Positions 8,697-16,910 of a stretch of 64,000 nucleotides of DNA are shown here, piece by piece. Within the stretch, counting starts at the first letter, position 1, and each line of letters begins with the position of its first letter. The notes under the pieces are model-generated. The model worked only from the letters and a program-made list of their open reading frames with translations. It did no database searches and was not told the DNA's origin. The position numbers were made by a program, and so were the translations under genes. Location: positions 124,001-188,000 of the forward strand of contig JAHFSX010000007.1 of assembly GCA_023269675.1 (NCBI GenBank), read 5' to 3'. The stretch is from Verrucomicrobiota bacterium (lineage in GTDB: Bacteria > Verrucomicrobiota > Kiritimatiellia > RFP12 > UBA1067).

Positions 8697-9293
8697 ATGA
8701 GACGGGCAAACGGAGACATCGGCGTCTTTCAACAGGTCATGACGGCGGGGCGCGTCGTGATCGTCACCATGGCCATCTGCTGTCTGCTGTATGGGCTTGC
8801 GATCCTGCTGATCGGGCAGGGCCTCTTTCCGCGCAGCGCCAACGGGTCCCTGGTCTGCGACGAACACGGAAATGTTGTGGGCAGCGAGCTCCTGGCGCAA
8901 GGCTTTGCCCGGCCGGAGAACTTTTGGCCCCGGCCTTCGGCGGTCGATTACAACGCGTCGGCGGCGGGCGGTAGCAACTGGTCGCCCAAAAATCCCGAAC
9001 TCCGCGGCAGAGGCCGCGCGATGGCCGCAAGGCTGGGCGCGGATAGCGGACATGCTCTTCCCGCCGATCTGGCGACCGCGTCAGGAAGCGGGCTTGATCC
9101 CCATATCACGCTGGCGGCGGCCAAGTATCAGGCGGAAAGGGTCGCCGCAGCCCGCGGTTTATCCGTCGCCACCGTGACCGGCCTTCTCGAAAGGCAGGCC
9201 GTGCGGCCGGGAGGGGCGCTCACTCCCGAGCCCGTGGTCAATGTGCTGCAGTTGAATTTGGCATTGAACCGATTGGGCAAACATCATGAATGA
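8697..9293 (+). CDS. kdpC: Potassium-transporting ATPase subunit KdpC
   Basis: The 198-residue protein has one N-terminal transmembrane segment (VIVTMAICCLLYGLAILLIG) and a periplasmic domain with KdpC hallmarks: RPENFWPRPSAVDYNA, AGGSNWSPKNP and SGLDPHITLAAA. KdpC sits against KdpA and raises its apparent affinity for potassium. An AGGAGG ribosome site overlaps the end of kdpB. The last 8 nt overlap the KdpD-like gene, which suggests translational coupling. Confidence 0.96.
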   Translation: MRRANGDIGVFQQVMTAGRVVIVTMAICCLLYGLAILLIGQGLFPRSANGSLVCDEHGNVVGSELLAQGFARPENFWPRPSAVDYNASAAGGSNWSPKNPELRGRGRAMAARLGADSGHALPADLATASGSGLDPHITLAAAKYQAERVAAARGLSVATVTGLLERQAVRPGGALTPEPVVNVLQLNLALNRLGKHHE

Positions 9294-10968
9294 TATCCGT
9301 GCCGATAGTTTCTTGCGTCTGATTCGCAGGTCGCAGCGGGGCAGGCTGAAGATCTACCTGGGTTACGCGGCCGGCGTCGGCAAGACGTATCAGATGCTCC
9401 TCGAGGCGCACCGGCTCAAGAAGGACGGGATCGATGTGGTTGTCGGGCTCGTGGAAACCCACGGCCGCGCGGAAACAGGGGCTTTGCTGGACGGATTGGA
9501 ATTGGTTCCCAGGCGTAAAACCATCTATCGGGGGATCGAAATTGACGAGATGGACCTGGACGCCATTCTGGTCCGGCGCCCGAGCGTCGTGCTCGTTGAT
9601 GAACTCGCCCATACCAATATCCCCGGAAGCAAAAACGGCAAGCGCTATCAGGATGTGGACGAGTTGCTCGCGGCCGGCATCCATGTCATCTCGACCCTGA
9701 ATGTCCAGCATCTCGAGAGCCTGTATGAAACCGTCGAACGTGCCGTTGCCGTCAAAGTGCGGGAGCGGATCCCCGACCACGTGGTCGCGGAAGCCGATCA
9801 GCTGGTCAATGTGGACATCACATCCGAAGACTTGCGCCGCCGTCTGAAGGAGGGAAAAGTCTATACTCAAGATCGGATCGAGACCGCTCTCAGCCGTTTC
9901 TTCATGCCCGCGAACCTTGAGCAGTTGCGTGAACTGACCCTGCGCGAGATGGCCTCGCAGATCGATTCGAAAAGTCGCGATCCTCTCGCGGACGGCCTTC
10001 CGTCGAGCCCGGACCAAATCATGGTCGCGCTGAGCTCAAGGGGCCCCAACAGCGAGGCGCTGCTCCGATACGCCTCGCGTCTGGCCGGACGCCTGAACCG
10101 CAACTGGTACGCGGTGTATGTGCAGACGTCGCAGGAAAGCCCCCTGGCCATTGATGCGGCGACGCAGCGGACGCTCTCCAATACCTTGACGCTGGCGCAG
10201 CAGTTGGGGGCGACGGTCTTCACCTACAGAGGCGACGATGTCGTCAAGACCATCCTGCAGTTCGCCAAGGAATACCGCGTGGGGCATATCGTGATCGGCG
10301 CTCCGGGCAGCAAGATTCCTTTCTGGCGACGGCTCAAAGGCGAGTCCAGCATCATGGAGCGGCTCGTCGCTGAGGGAAAGGGTATCAATGTCGTCGTGCT
10401 CAACACTCAGCCAATGCCGGAAGGCCGTCTTAATGACGGACAGGCGCGGGTGACTGAGAATGCACAACAAGGCAAGGAGGAAAAGAAGCACTTGGTCCTG
10501 GGAAGGGACGTCGTGCTGCCCGACCACTGCATTCTCATCTGGGACGAGACGCTTGAGAAAGAGGCGGCCTTGCGGCAACTGCTGGAGGCGTGTTGCAGAG
10601 AAAGGCCGGAAATCTTGGAGTCGACACGGGAGGTTCTGCGCATGCGGGAGAGGCAAGGAGGGACGTTCGTGGGTGACAACGTAGCGATCCCCCACGCGCG
10701 GATTGAGGGTCTGCAGCAGTCACTCGTCGCGCTTGGGGTCTGCAGGGCCGGCATCCAGGATGCGCAGACCGGGCACGTTGTGCGAATCATGGTGCTTCTG
10801 CTCTCTCCCGCCGAGCCGCCCGAAAGACACGTAGAAACGCTCGGCATCATCAGCCGACTTGTGCGCAACGACCAGCTGCTGAAGGAGGTTCTTGCCGCGA
10901 GGGTGCCTATGGATATCATGCGGGTGATCCCTCAGCGTGAACAACGCGGCAAAGCCATCCGCCGATAA
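9286..10968 (+). CDS. KdpD-like sensor without kinase: KdpD-Usp-PTS EIIA fusion
   Basis: This 560-residue protein keeps the KdpD N-terminal domain (residues about 14-225; Walker A GYAAGVGKTY near 26-35, Walker B VVLVDELAHTN). A universal-stress-protein domain follows (about 243-375, nucleotide loop GAPGSKIPFW). Instead of the usual transmembrane helices and histidine kinase there is a C-terminal domain (about 410-550) resembling PTS EIIA type 2/PtsN, with VAIPHAR placing the presumed phospho-histidine at His470. In E. coli the KdpD N-terminal part senses K+/ATP state and PtsN (EIIA-Ntr) modulates KdpD; here the two are covalently joined. It overlaps kdpC by 8 nt. A regulator of the separate KinB-like kinase is the likely role (inference). 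The protein is soluble as read. Confidence 0.85.
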   Translation: MNDIRADSFLRLIRRSQRGRLKIYLGYAAGVGKTYQMLLEAHRLKKDGIDVVVGLVETHGRAETGALLDGLELVPRRKTIYRGIEIDEMDLDAILVRRPSVVLVDELAHTNIPGSKNGKRYQDVDELLAAGIHVISTLNVQHLESLYETVERAVAVKVRERIPDHVVAEADQLVNVDITSEDLRRRLKEGKVYTQDRIETALSRFFMPANLEQLRELTLREMASQIDSKSRDPLADGLPSSPDQIMVALSSRGPNSEALLRYASRLAGRLNRNWYAVYVQTSQESPLAIDAATQRTLSNTLTLAQQLGATVFTYRGDDVVKTILQFAKEYRVGHIVIGAPGSKIPFWRRLKGESSIMERLVAEGKGINVVVLNTQPMPEGRLNDGQARVTENAQQGKEEKKHLVLGRDVVLPDHCILIWDETLEKEAALRQLLEACCRERPEILESTREVLRMRERQGGTFVGDNVAIPHARIEGLQQSLVALGVCRAGIQDAQTGHVVRIMVLLLSPAEPPERHVETLGIISRLVRNDQLLKEVLAARVPMDIMRVIPQREQRGKAIRR

Positions 10969-11220
10969 CTGCGCACGAGACGGCGGAGAGCGTGAGGAAC
11001 GGGGTATTTGCGACGCATGCGGTATTCGGGGCCATCTTACGGTTTCCGCATGTTCGTGTTGAAATCCGACATTAATACTTGTATCACTCTTCGGCGAAGT
11101 AATAAAATAATACCAAAACGAGAGCTGTATCAAAGTTTCAGTGACGCGAGGTATTCGTCAAGGGCAGTGTGTTTTTGCTTAGGGCTCAAGCGGCACGGTC
11201 ATTAACGTAAGGAGACGCTC

Positions 11221-12285
11221 ATGAAACGGATAAAAGGTTTGTGCAGGCGGCTGCCGATGGTTCTGTTTTGCGCAGGGCTGGCAGGCCTGGGTCGGGCGGA
11301 GGATCTCGCGGTCCGGTCCGAGAGCTATCTGGTCGTCGACTTGTCTGGCGGCCCGTCGGCCGCGAAATATCCGGTCACCCATCTGAAGGCGGTTCCGGCC
11401 GGCGGTTGGGCGGACGAATACAAGACCAAAAAAATGGTCTTGCGCCATGTTCCGGCCGGCACTTTCCTGATGGGCTCGCCCCCCGGAGAGCTCGGCCGGT
11501 ATGTCAGCGAAGCCCAGCATCAGGTGACCCTGTCACGCGGCTATTACATCGGCGTGTTCGAGGTGACGCAAAAGCAGTGGGAGCGGGTGATGGGCGACTG
11601 GCCGAGCTACTTTAACAATGCCAGTCACCGTGATTCGCGCCCGGTCGAGCAAGTCAGTTACAACGATGTCCGCGGACCGCGCGCCGTCGTGGCACCGGAC
11701 CATCCGTTCGTCATTCCCAGGATCGGTTCTGACGACATGCGCGGACCGGCAGCCGGCGCGGGGTGGCCCTTGAACAACAGTGTGGAAGCGACCTCGTTCC
11801 TGGGCAGACTGCGGGCGAGGACAGGCCAGGCGTTCGATCTGCCGACGGAGGCGCAGTGGGAGTACGCTTGCCGGGCGGGCACGGGCACGTCACTCAACTG
11901 CGGTAAAAATCTGACGAATACCAGGCTGGATGCGGACATGACGGAACTCGGGCGGTACTGGTACAACGGCGGAAGCGGGTTCACGCAGAAAGGCTCCACG
12001 GCTTTGGCTACGGCTGAAGCGGGCTCATACCGTCCGAACGCGTGGGGGCTTTACGACATGCACGGCAATGTGTGGGAGTGGTGTCTGGACTGGTACGGAG
12101 CCTACCCCGGCGCGGCGGCGAGTGATCCGCAGGGGGCCTCTTCCGGCACGCACCGCGTGGACCGCGGCGGTAGCTGGAGCTCCGACGCTTACGGCTGCCG
12201 GTCTGCGGACCGCGACTTTGACAACCCGGACTACCGGACCTTCCTCATCGGGTTCCGCGTTGTCCTGCCCCTGGGGGCGCGGTGA
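11221..12285 (+). CDS. Secreted SUMF1/formylglycine-generating-enzyme-like domain protein
   Basis: The 354-residue protein starts with a signal peptide (cleavage near GRAED) behind a GTAAGGAGAC ribosome site. A short linker leads to a SUMF1-type domain: FLMGSPPGELGRY, GYYIGVFEVTQKQWERVMG, LPTEAQWEYACRAGT, NAWGLYDMHGNVWEWC and RGGSW followed by CRSADR. The family includes sulfatase-activating enzymes, but many bacterial members are binding or iron-oxidase-like proteins, and the paired active-site cysteines of true FGE are not evident. No sulfatase gene is nearby. Such secreted SUMF1 proteins are numerous in PVC bacteria. Its partner and substrate are unknown. Confidence 0.85.
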   Translation: MKRIKGLCRRLPMVLFCAGLAGLGRAEDLAVRSESYLVVDLSGGPSAAKYPVTHLKAVPAGGWADEYKTKKMVLRHVPAGTFLMGSPPGELGRYVSEAQHQVTLSRGYYIGVFEVTQKQWERVMGDWPSYFNNASHRDSRPVEQVSYNDVRGPRAVVAPDHPFVIPRIGSDDMRGPAAGAGWPLNNSVEATSFLGRLRARTGQAFDLPTEAQWEYACRAGTGTSLNCGKNLTNTRLDADMTELGRYWYNGGSGFTQKGSTALATAEAGSYRPNAWGLYDMHGNVWEWCLDWYGAYPGAAASDPQGASSGTHRVDRGGSWSSDAYGCRSADRDFDNPDYRTFLIGFRVVLPLGAR

Positions 12286-12423
12286 GGTTAGAAATGCCGG
12301 CAGATGTGCCGACGCATGCCGGTGTCACGCGAACGCGATTGACGCCGACGCGTGGGAGATTGCCATTCCGGATCCAATCGGCGGTTACCGGTGCGCCGAT
12401 CACGGACTTCGATGACGCGTTCA

Positions 12424-13674
12424 TCAGCCCAACAGCGCCAGAATCACACCTGCCGCGACGATCGACCCGATCTGTCCCGCCAGATTGGCTCCCATCGCCT
12501 GAAAGATCAGGAAGTTGTCGCGGTCCTCTGCCTGTCCCATTTTATGAGACACGCGCGCCGCCATCGGGAACGCCGAGACGCCCGCCGAACCGATCAGGGG
12601 GTTCACGGGGTTGGCTGGCGAACAACGGTTCATCACTTTCGCAAAGAGGACCCCGCCCGCCGTTCCCACCACGAACGCCAGAAGGCCGAGCCCCAAAATC
12701 GCCAGCGTCACCGGTGCCAAGAACTTTGAGGATTCCATCTGCATGCCGACCCCGAGCCCCAAGAGGATCGTAGACGTGTTCATGATCTCGTTCTGGAGCG
12801 CGTTAGACAAGCGTTCGGCCACGCCGCACTCGCGCACGAAGTTGCCGAAACAGAAACTTCCCAGTAGCGGCAGCGCCGACGGCAGCAGCAGCACGCACAG
12901 CGCCAGTACCACCAGCGGGAACAGCATTTTCTCGCGTCCGCTCACCTCGCGGTTGAGCGGCATCCGTATCCGGCGCTCGGCCCGCGTCGTCAGCGCCCGC
13001 ATGACCGGCGGCTGGATCAGCGGCACCATGGCCATGTAGGAGTAGGCGGCCACCGCGATCGGCCCCATCAGTTCCGGCGCGTACCGCGTGGAAAGATAGA
13101 TCGAGGTCGGGCCGTCCGCCGCACCGATGATGGCGATGGCGCACGCGTGCCGGATGTCGAACCCCAGCCCGAGTACGTCGCTCGCCAAGACCACGCCGAT
13201 CAGCGTGCCGAACACGCCGAGCTGAGCGGCTGCCCCCAGCAGCGCCAGCCTGGGGTTGGCTATCAGCGGCGCGAAGTCGCACATGGCCCCGATGCCCATA
13301 AAGACCAGAATCGGCAACACCTCGCTCTGGAGTCCGGCGTCAAAAACGAGCCGCAGGAAACCGCCCTCCTGCACCATCCCGGCGCCTGGCGTGTTCGCAA
13401 AGACCGCCCCGAATCCGATGGGAATCATCAGAAGCGGTTCAACTTGTTTCGCCACGCCGAGGTAGAGCAGCTCGAAGCCGATGCAGACCATCAGCAGCGG
13501 TTTTCCGCCGCCGTCCGCGAAGAATCTCGCGAGTCCGGTCGAGCCCAGGATTTGTCGCGTACCCTCCGCGAGACCGGTCAGCCCGGACGCCGTCTCCGCG
13601 GCGACCAGCGCCCCCGCCGACAGAGTGAGCAAGGCGGCAAGCCCCCAACGGACCCTTCCTGCTTTCGAGCTCAT
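12424..13674 (-). CDS. oadB: Sodium ion-translocating decarboxylase beta subunit (OadB type)
   Basis: This 416-residue membrane protein has many hydrophobic helices and OadB-family motifs such as SEVLPILVFMGIGAMCDFAPL, GFDIRHACAIAIIGAADGPT and GSAGVSAFPMAARV. The beta subunit couples decarboxylation of oxaloacetate, methylmalonyl-CoA or glutaconyl-CoA to Na+ export. The ATG at 13674 overlaps the gamma-subunit stop (ATGA). The frame remains open much further upstream, but that extension overlaps the gamma gene in another frame and is not coding. The alpha (carboxyltransferase) and biotin-carrier subunits are not in this window, so the substrate cannot be set. Confidence 0.92.
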   Translation of the reverse strand: MSSKAGRVRWGLAALLTLSAGALVAAETASGLTGLAEGTRQILGSTGLARFFADGGGKPLLMVCIGFELLYLGVAKQVEPLLMIPIGFGAVFANTPGAGMVQEGGFLRLVFDAGLQSEVLPILVFMGIGAMCDFAPLIANPRLALLGAAAQLGVFGTLIGVVLASDVLGLGFDIRHACAIAIIGAADGPTSIYLSTRYAPELMGPIAVAAYSYMAMVPLIQPPVMRALTTRAERRIRMPLNREVSGREKMLFPLVVLALCVLLLPSALPLLGSFCFGNFVRECGVAERLSNALQNEIMNTSTILLGLGVGMQMESSKFLAPVTLAILGLGLLAFVVGTAGGVLFAKVMNRCSPANPVNPLIGSAGVSAFPMAARVSHKMGQAEDRDNFLIFQAMGANLAGQIGSIVAAGVILALLG

Positions 13675-13835
13675 TCGCCACCTGCCTTTCCTCCGGCCTG
13701 CGCCGCCGGCGTAGCGAAAAAAGACATCACGCGTAAGGCGATGACAAGGACGAGCAGAAAACAAAACACGCTCGCCATGCCCAGCGAAACCACCAGCCAC
13801 GTCTGTGACCACAAAACACTTGCCATCAGACACAT
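13671..13835 (-). CDS. oadG: Sodium pump decarboxylase gamma subunit (OadG type)
   Basis: This small gene of 54 residues has a single hydrophobic helix (SLGMASVFCFLLVLVIALRV) followed by an Ala/Gly/Lys-rich tail, the pattern of OadG. The gamma subunit anchors the complex and helps bind metal at the carboxyltransferase. A strong AAAGGGGG ribosome site precedes the ATG at 13835. The stop overlaps the start of the beta subunit by the ATGA junction, so the two are translationally coupled. Confidence 0.82.
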   Translation of the reverse strand: MCLMASVLWSQTWLVVSLGMASVFCFLLVLVIALRVMSFFATPAAQAGGKAGGE

Positions 13836-14264
13836 AACGGCCCCCTTTCACCCGAGTTTCCGTCTGCGTGCGAGCCTCACCTGCCAGACTCTTCCAGCTC
13901 TGCGGGGAATTCGTTTGATACGGCGAACGATTTTGGCGCCAACGGCGTTCATGTGGCAACAAGCGATCGCCCGAATCACAACCGTCGCCGCACGCCAGGC
14001 ACCGCTGCTCTTCAAGTGCTAAGGGCGAGCTCAAGCCATGTCCAAGGGCGGATGCAATATCGCCCGTATGTCCTCTGCCGTGAAAAACCGTAAGCGTCAG
14101 ATGAAGGAACCGCACACAAAACAAACCTGCGCGCAAGGCCGGACCGGAAGTGTGGAGGCATCACGCGGCATCTTGATCACGCCCTCCGGACGTCAATAGT
14201 TTAACCATCCATTCTGGCGGGCACAAGCCAAACAGGTAGGTGCGCAGGTGGGTGTGTATGCGGA
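13836..14264. other. Intergenic region with no recognised gene
   Basis: These 429 bp separate oadG and rlmD, both on the minus strand. A weak TTGGCG/TATCAA pair with a 16-bp spacer on the minus strand, roughly 100 bp before oadG, may be its promoter. I see no convincing terminator after rlmD and no conserved coding frame or repeat. Confidence 0.4.
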
Positions 14265-15512
14265 TTAGCCGAGGCGCAGGTCGACGAGGCTCTCGAAGTG
14301 GGCCGTGCGGGGAAACATGTCGAAGAGGCGGGCGCGGGCGATGCGGTAGCCGCCCCGCTGCAGGCAGGCGAGGTCGCGGGCCAGCGTGGCCGGGTCGCAG
14401 GCCACGTAGAGGATGCGGCGCAGGCCGCTGCCGGCCAGGGCCAGGGCGATGTCGGGGGACAGTCCGTCGCGCGGCGGGTCGACGATGGCGGTGGTGCGTT
14501 GCGGGAAGGGGACCAGTCCGTCCAAGGTGCCGGGCGCCTGGCCCAGCGCGCGGCAGTGGAACTCCGCCGGGAGGCCGAGCGCCGCGGCGTTGGCCCGCGC
14601 CGCGGCAACCGCGGCGCGGCCCGACTCGATGCCGGTCAGGCGCGTGCCGCCGGCCCGCAGGCAGGCGAAGCCGAAGACGCCGACGCCGCAGTAGAGGTCC
14701 AGAAGCTCGGTCGCGTCGGGACTCTCGGCGAACCATTCCGCGGCGGTGCGCACGAGGGCGTCGCCCACTGCGGGGTTGACCTGGAAGAAGCCGTCGCGCG
14801 GCACGCGCAGCGGCCCCGCGGCGCTCGTCTCGGTGAGGGCCTCGGGACACGGCGCCTCCGGCGCGGCGCCATTGACCCACCAGAGCGCGCCGTCGTGCTC
14901 CGTATAGCGGAAGGTGACGTCGGCGTCGTCAGGCAGCCGGCGGAAGGCGCCGGAGTCCCGCAGGCGCGCGAGCGCGGCGTTGATGGGCTCGCAGGCCAGG
15001 GGGCAGGCGCGGACGTCGAGCACCGCGTGCGACGGCTCCATGCGGTAGCCGAGGCGCAGGGCCCCGCTGCGCCGCCGGGTGTGCAGCACGATCTTGTTGC
15101 GGTAGTGAAGCGGCGCGGGAGCGGCGAAGGGCGGCACAAAGATCACGTCCGCGGCTTGCGGCAGGCGGCGGAGGAAACCCTCGAGCTGGAGCTGTTTGGT
15201 CTGGAGCTCGAAGCCGTAGGCGAGATGGTCATAGACACAGCCGGGCACACGGCAGGGTTTCCCTGAATCCGGGTCGGGCACGCGGCAGCAGGGCTCGGTC
15301 CGGAAGGGCGAGGGGGTGAGGATCTCGAGGGGCTCGGCCCGCGCATAATTTTTTTTCACAGCCGTCACGCGGGCGCGCAGGGTTTCGCCCGTGACCGTGC
15401 CGGGCATGAAGACGACGCGGCCCTCCACGCGGGCGAGGCCGTCGCCGCCGTACGCGAGGGTCTCGACCGTGCAGGTGATCTGTTCGCCGGTGCGCATGTC
15501 GGGGACGCTCAT
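14265..15512 (-). CDS. rlmD: 23S rRNA (uracil-5)-methyltransferase, RlmD/TrmA family
   Basis: The 415-residue protein has an N-terminal TRAM domain (about residues 8-70), a cysteine cluster (CCRVPDPDSGKPCRVPGC) in the position of the [4Fe-4S] ligands of RlmD, and a SAM-dependent methyltransferase domain. It shows the SAM loop LLDLYCGVGVFGFA, the base-flipping motif IVDPPRDGL and the catalytic nucleophile Cys in YVACDPATLARD. The family methylates C5 of uracil in 23S rRNA (U1939 in E. coli) or in tRNA; the iron-sulfur cysteines favour a RumA/RlmD-like enzyme, though the exact uridine is uncertain. Its ATG overlaps the miaB stop by 4 nt (ATGA), so the genes are cotranscribed. Confidence 0.9.
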   Translation of the reverse strand: MSVPDMRTGEQITCTVETLAYGGDGLARVEGRVVFMPGTVTGETLRARVTAVKKNYARAEPLEILTPSPFRTEPCCRVPDPDSGKPCRVPGCVYDHLAYGFELQTKQLQLEGFLRRLPQAADVIFVPPFAAPAPLHYRNKIVLHTRRRSGALRLGYRMEPSHAVLDVRACPLACEPINAALARLRDSGAFRRLPDDADVTFRYTEHDGALWWVNGAAPEAPCPEALTETSAAGPLRVPRDGFFQVNPAVGDALVRTAAEWFAESPDATELLDLYCGVGVFGFACLRAGGTRLTGIESGRAAVAAARANAAALGLPAEFHCRALGQAPGTLDGLVPFPQRTTAIVDPPRDGLSPDIALALAGSGLRRILYVACDPATLARDLACLQRGGYRIARARLFDMFPRTAHFESLVDLRLG

Positions 15513-16855
15513 GTGAGCGCGTCGCCGTAGAGCGTCTGCGGCGCGGCGCGCGTGATGCGGATCCGGGCCAGGGCGCCGGGCTGCACGCCGGGGAGGGGGT
15601 CGAAGATGACGATCTTGTTGCCGGGGGAGCGGCCCGCCCAGCGCGCGGCGTTGCGCAGGCTCGGGCCTTCGACCAGGACCTCTTGGAGGGTGCCGACGAG
15701 GCGCTGGTTGGCGGCGACGCCGCGCAGGTCCTGGTCCTCGAGCAGGACCTGGTTGCGCCGCCGCTTCTCCTCGTCGGAGACGTCGTCCGCCATGTCGGCG
15801 GCGGGCGTGCCCGGGCGGGGCGAGTATTTGAAAATGAACGAGTTGTCGAAGTCGGCCGCGTTCATCAGCGCGCGCGTCTCCTCGAAGTCGGCCTCGGTCT
15901 CGCCGGGGAAGCCCACGATCACATCGGTGGTGAGGGCGAAGTCGGGCATGGCGGCGCGCAGGCGGCGCACCGCGTCGAGGTAGTCGGCCCGCGTGTAGCC
16001 GCGGCGCATGAGGCTCAGGATGCGGTCGGAGCCCGACTGCACCGGCAGGTGCAGGTGGTGGCAGATTTGGGGCAGGCTGCGGACGGCCCGCACGAGCTCG
16101 TCCGTGCAGCCCGAGGGGTGCCCCGAGGTGAAGCGGATGCGAACGAGGCCGGGGATGGCGGCGACCGCCTCCAGGAGGCGTGCGAACGGCTCGGCGAACG
16201 CGCCCGCGCTGGGCGCGTCGGAGGGCGACCAGACCGCGTTGGCGCGGCCGTAGTTCATGACGCTCTGGCCGAGCAGGGTGACCTCGCGCACGCCGTTGCG
16301 GGCGAGGGCCTCGATTTCCGCCAAGATCTCGCGCGCGGGGCGGCTGTACTCCGGGCCGCGCACGTCCGGGACGATGCAGTACGCGCACCGGCGGTTGCAG
16401 CCCAGCAGGATGGTGACGAAGGCGGAGAAGCCCGATTCCGTGTGGGCGTCGGGCACGTCCGGCGTTTCGTCGGGGCTCGAGATCTCGTGGATCGCGGTCT
16501 CGCCCGCGAGCACGCGCTCAACGAGGCGCGGGATCGCGCCGCAGCGCCGGGTGCCGACGGAGAAGTCGAGGCCGGGCACGCGCTTGAAGATGTCGGGCCC
16601 GAGGCGCTGGGCCATGCAGCCCATCAGCCCCACGATGCGCGTCGGGCGCTCGCGTTTGGAGAAGCAGAGCAGCCCGATTTTGCCGAGCGCCTTGTCTTCG
16701 GCCTTGCCGCGCACGCTGCAGGAGTTGACCACGATGAGGTCGGCTTCATCCTCCGTGCGCGCCGGTTGGTGTCCGGCCGCCTCCAGCAGGGCGGAGACGG
16801 CTTCGGAATCGCGGACGTTCATTTGGCAGCCGTAGGTGTGTAGGATAAAACGCAT
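15509..16855 (-). CDS. miaB: tRNA-2-methylthio-N6-dimethylallyladenosine synthase MiaB
   Basis: This 448-residue radical-SAM methylthiotransferase has the three parts of the family: an N-terminal UPF0004 domain (LHTYGCQMN, VVNSCSVRGKAEDK) whose cysteines bind the auxiliary cluster, a radical SAM core with CxxxCxYC (GCNRRCAYCIVPDVRGPEYS), and a C-terminal TRAM domain (LVGTLQEVLVEGPS and onward). MiaB adds a methylthio group to i6A37 of tRNAs reading UNN codons. The NSCSVR/AEDK signature and length favour MiaB over MtaB or RimO. The ATG at 16855 is chosen because the conserved fold starts there; longer in-frame starts would overlap the next gene. No good ribosome site is visible. Confidence 0.92.
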   Translation of the reverse strand: MRFILHTYGCQMNVRDSEAVSALLEAAGHQPARTEDEADLIVVNSCSVRGKAEDKALGKIGLLCFSKRERPTRIVGLMGCMAQRLGPDIFKRVPGLDFSVGTRRCGAIPRLVERVLAGETAIHEISSPDETPDVPDAHTESGFSAFVTILLGCNRRCAYCIVPDVRGPEYSRPAREILAEIEALARNGVREVTLLGQSVMNYGRANAVWSPSDAPSAGAFAEPFARLLEAVAAIPGLVRIRFTSGHPSGCTDELVRAVRSLPQICHHLHLPVQSGSDRILSLMRRGYTRADYLDAVRRLRAAMPDFALTTDVIVGFPGETEADFEETRALMNAADFDNSFIFKYSPRPGTPAADMADDVSDEEKRRRNQVLLEDQDLRGVAANQRLVGTLQEVLVEGPSLRNAARWAGRSPGNKIVIFDPLPGVQPGALARIRITRAAPQTLYGDALT

Positions 16856-16910
16856 AATAGGAGGGGCCGCGGCTCGCGTGCGGTGCACGGGGGCTGCGGG
16901 TGGGATCAGG

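Noticed and set aside
11221..12285. True formylglycine-generating enzyme
   Set aside because: The paired active-site cysteines are not evident and no sulfatase is near, so only the SUMF1 domain class is claimed.
13675..14136. N-terminal extension of the OadB frame
   Set aside because: It overlaps oadG in another frame, lacks membrane helices, and the OadB ATG at 13674 has a good coupling junction.
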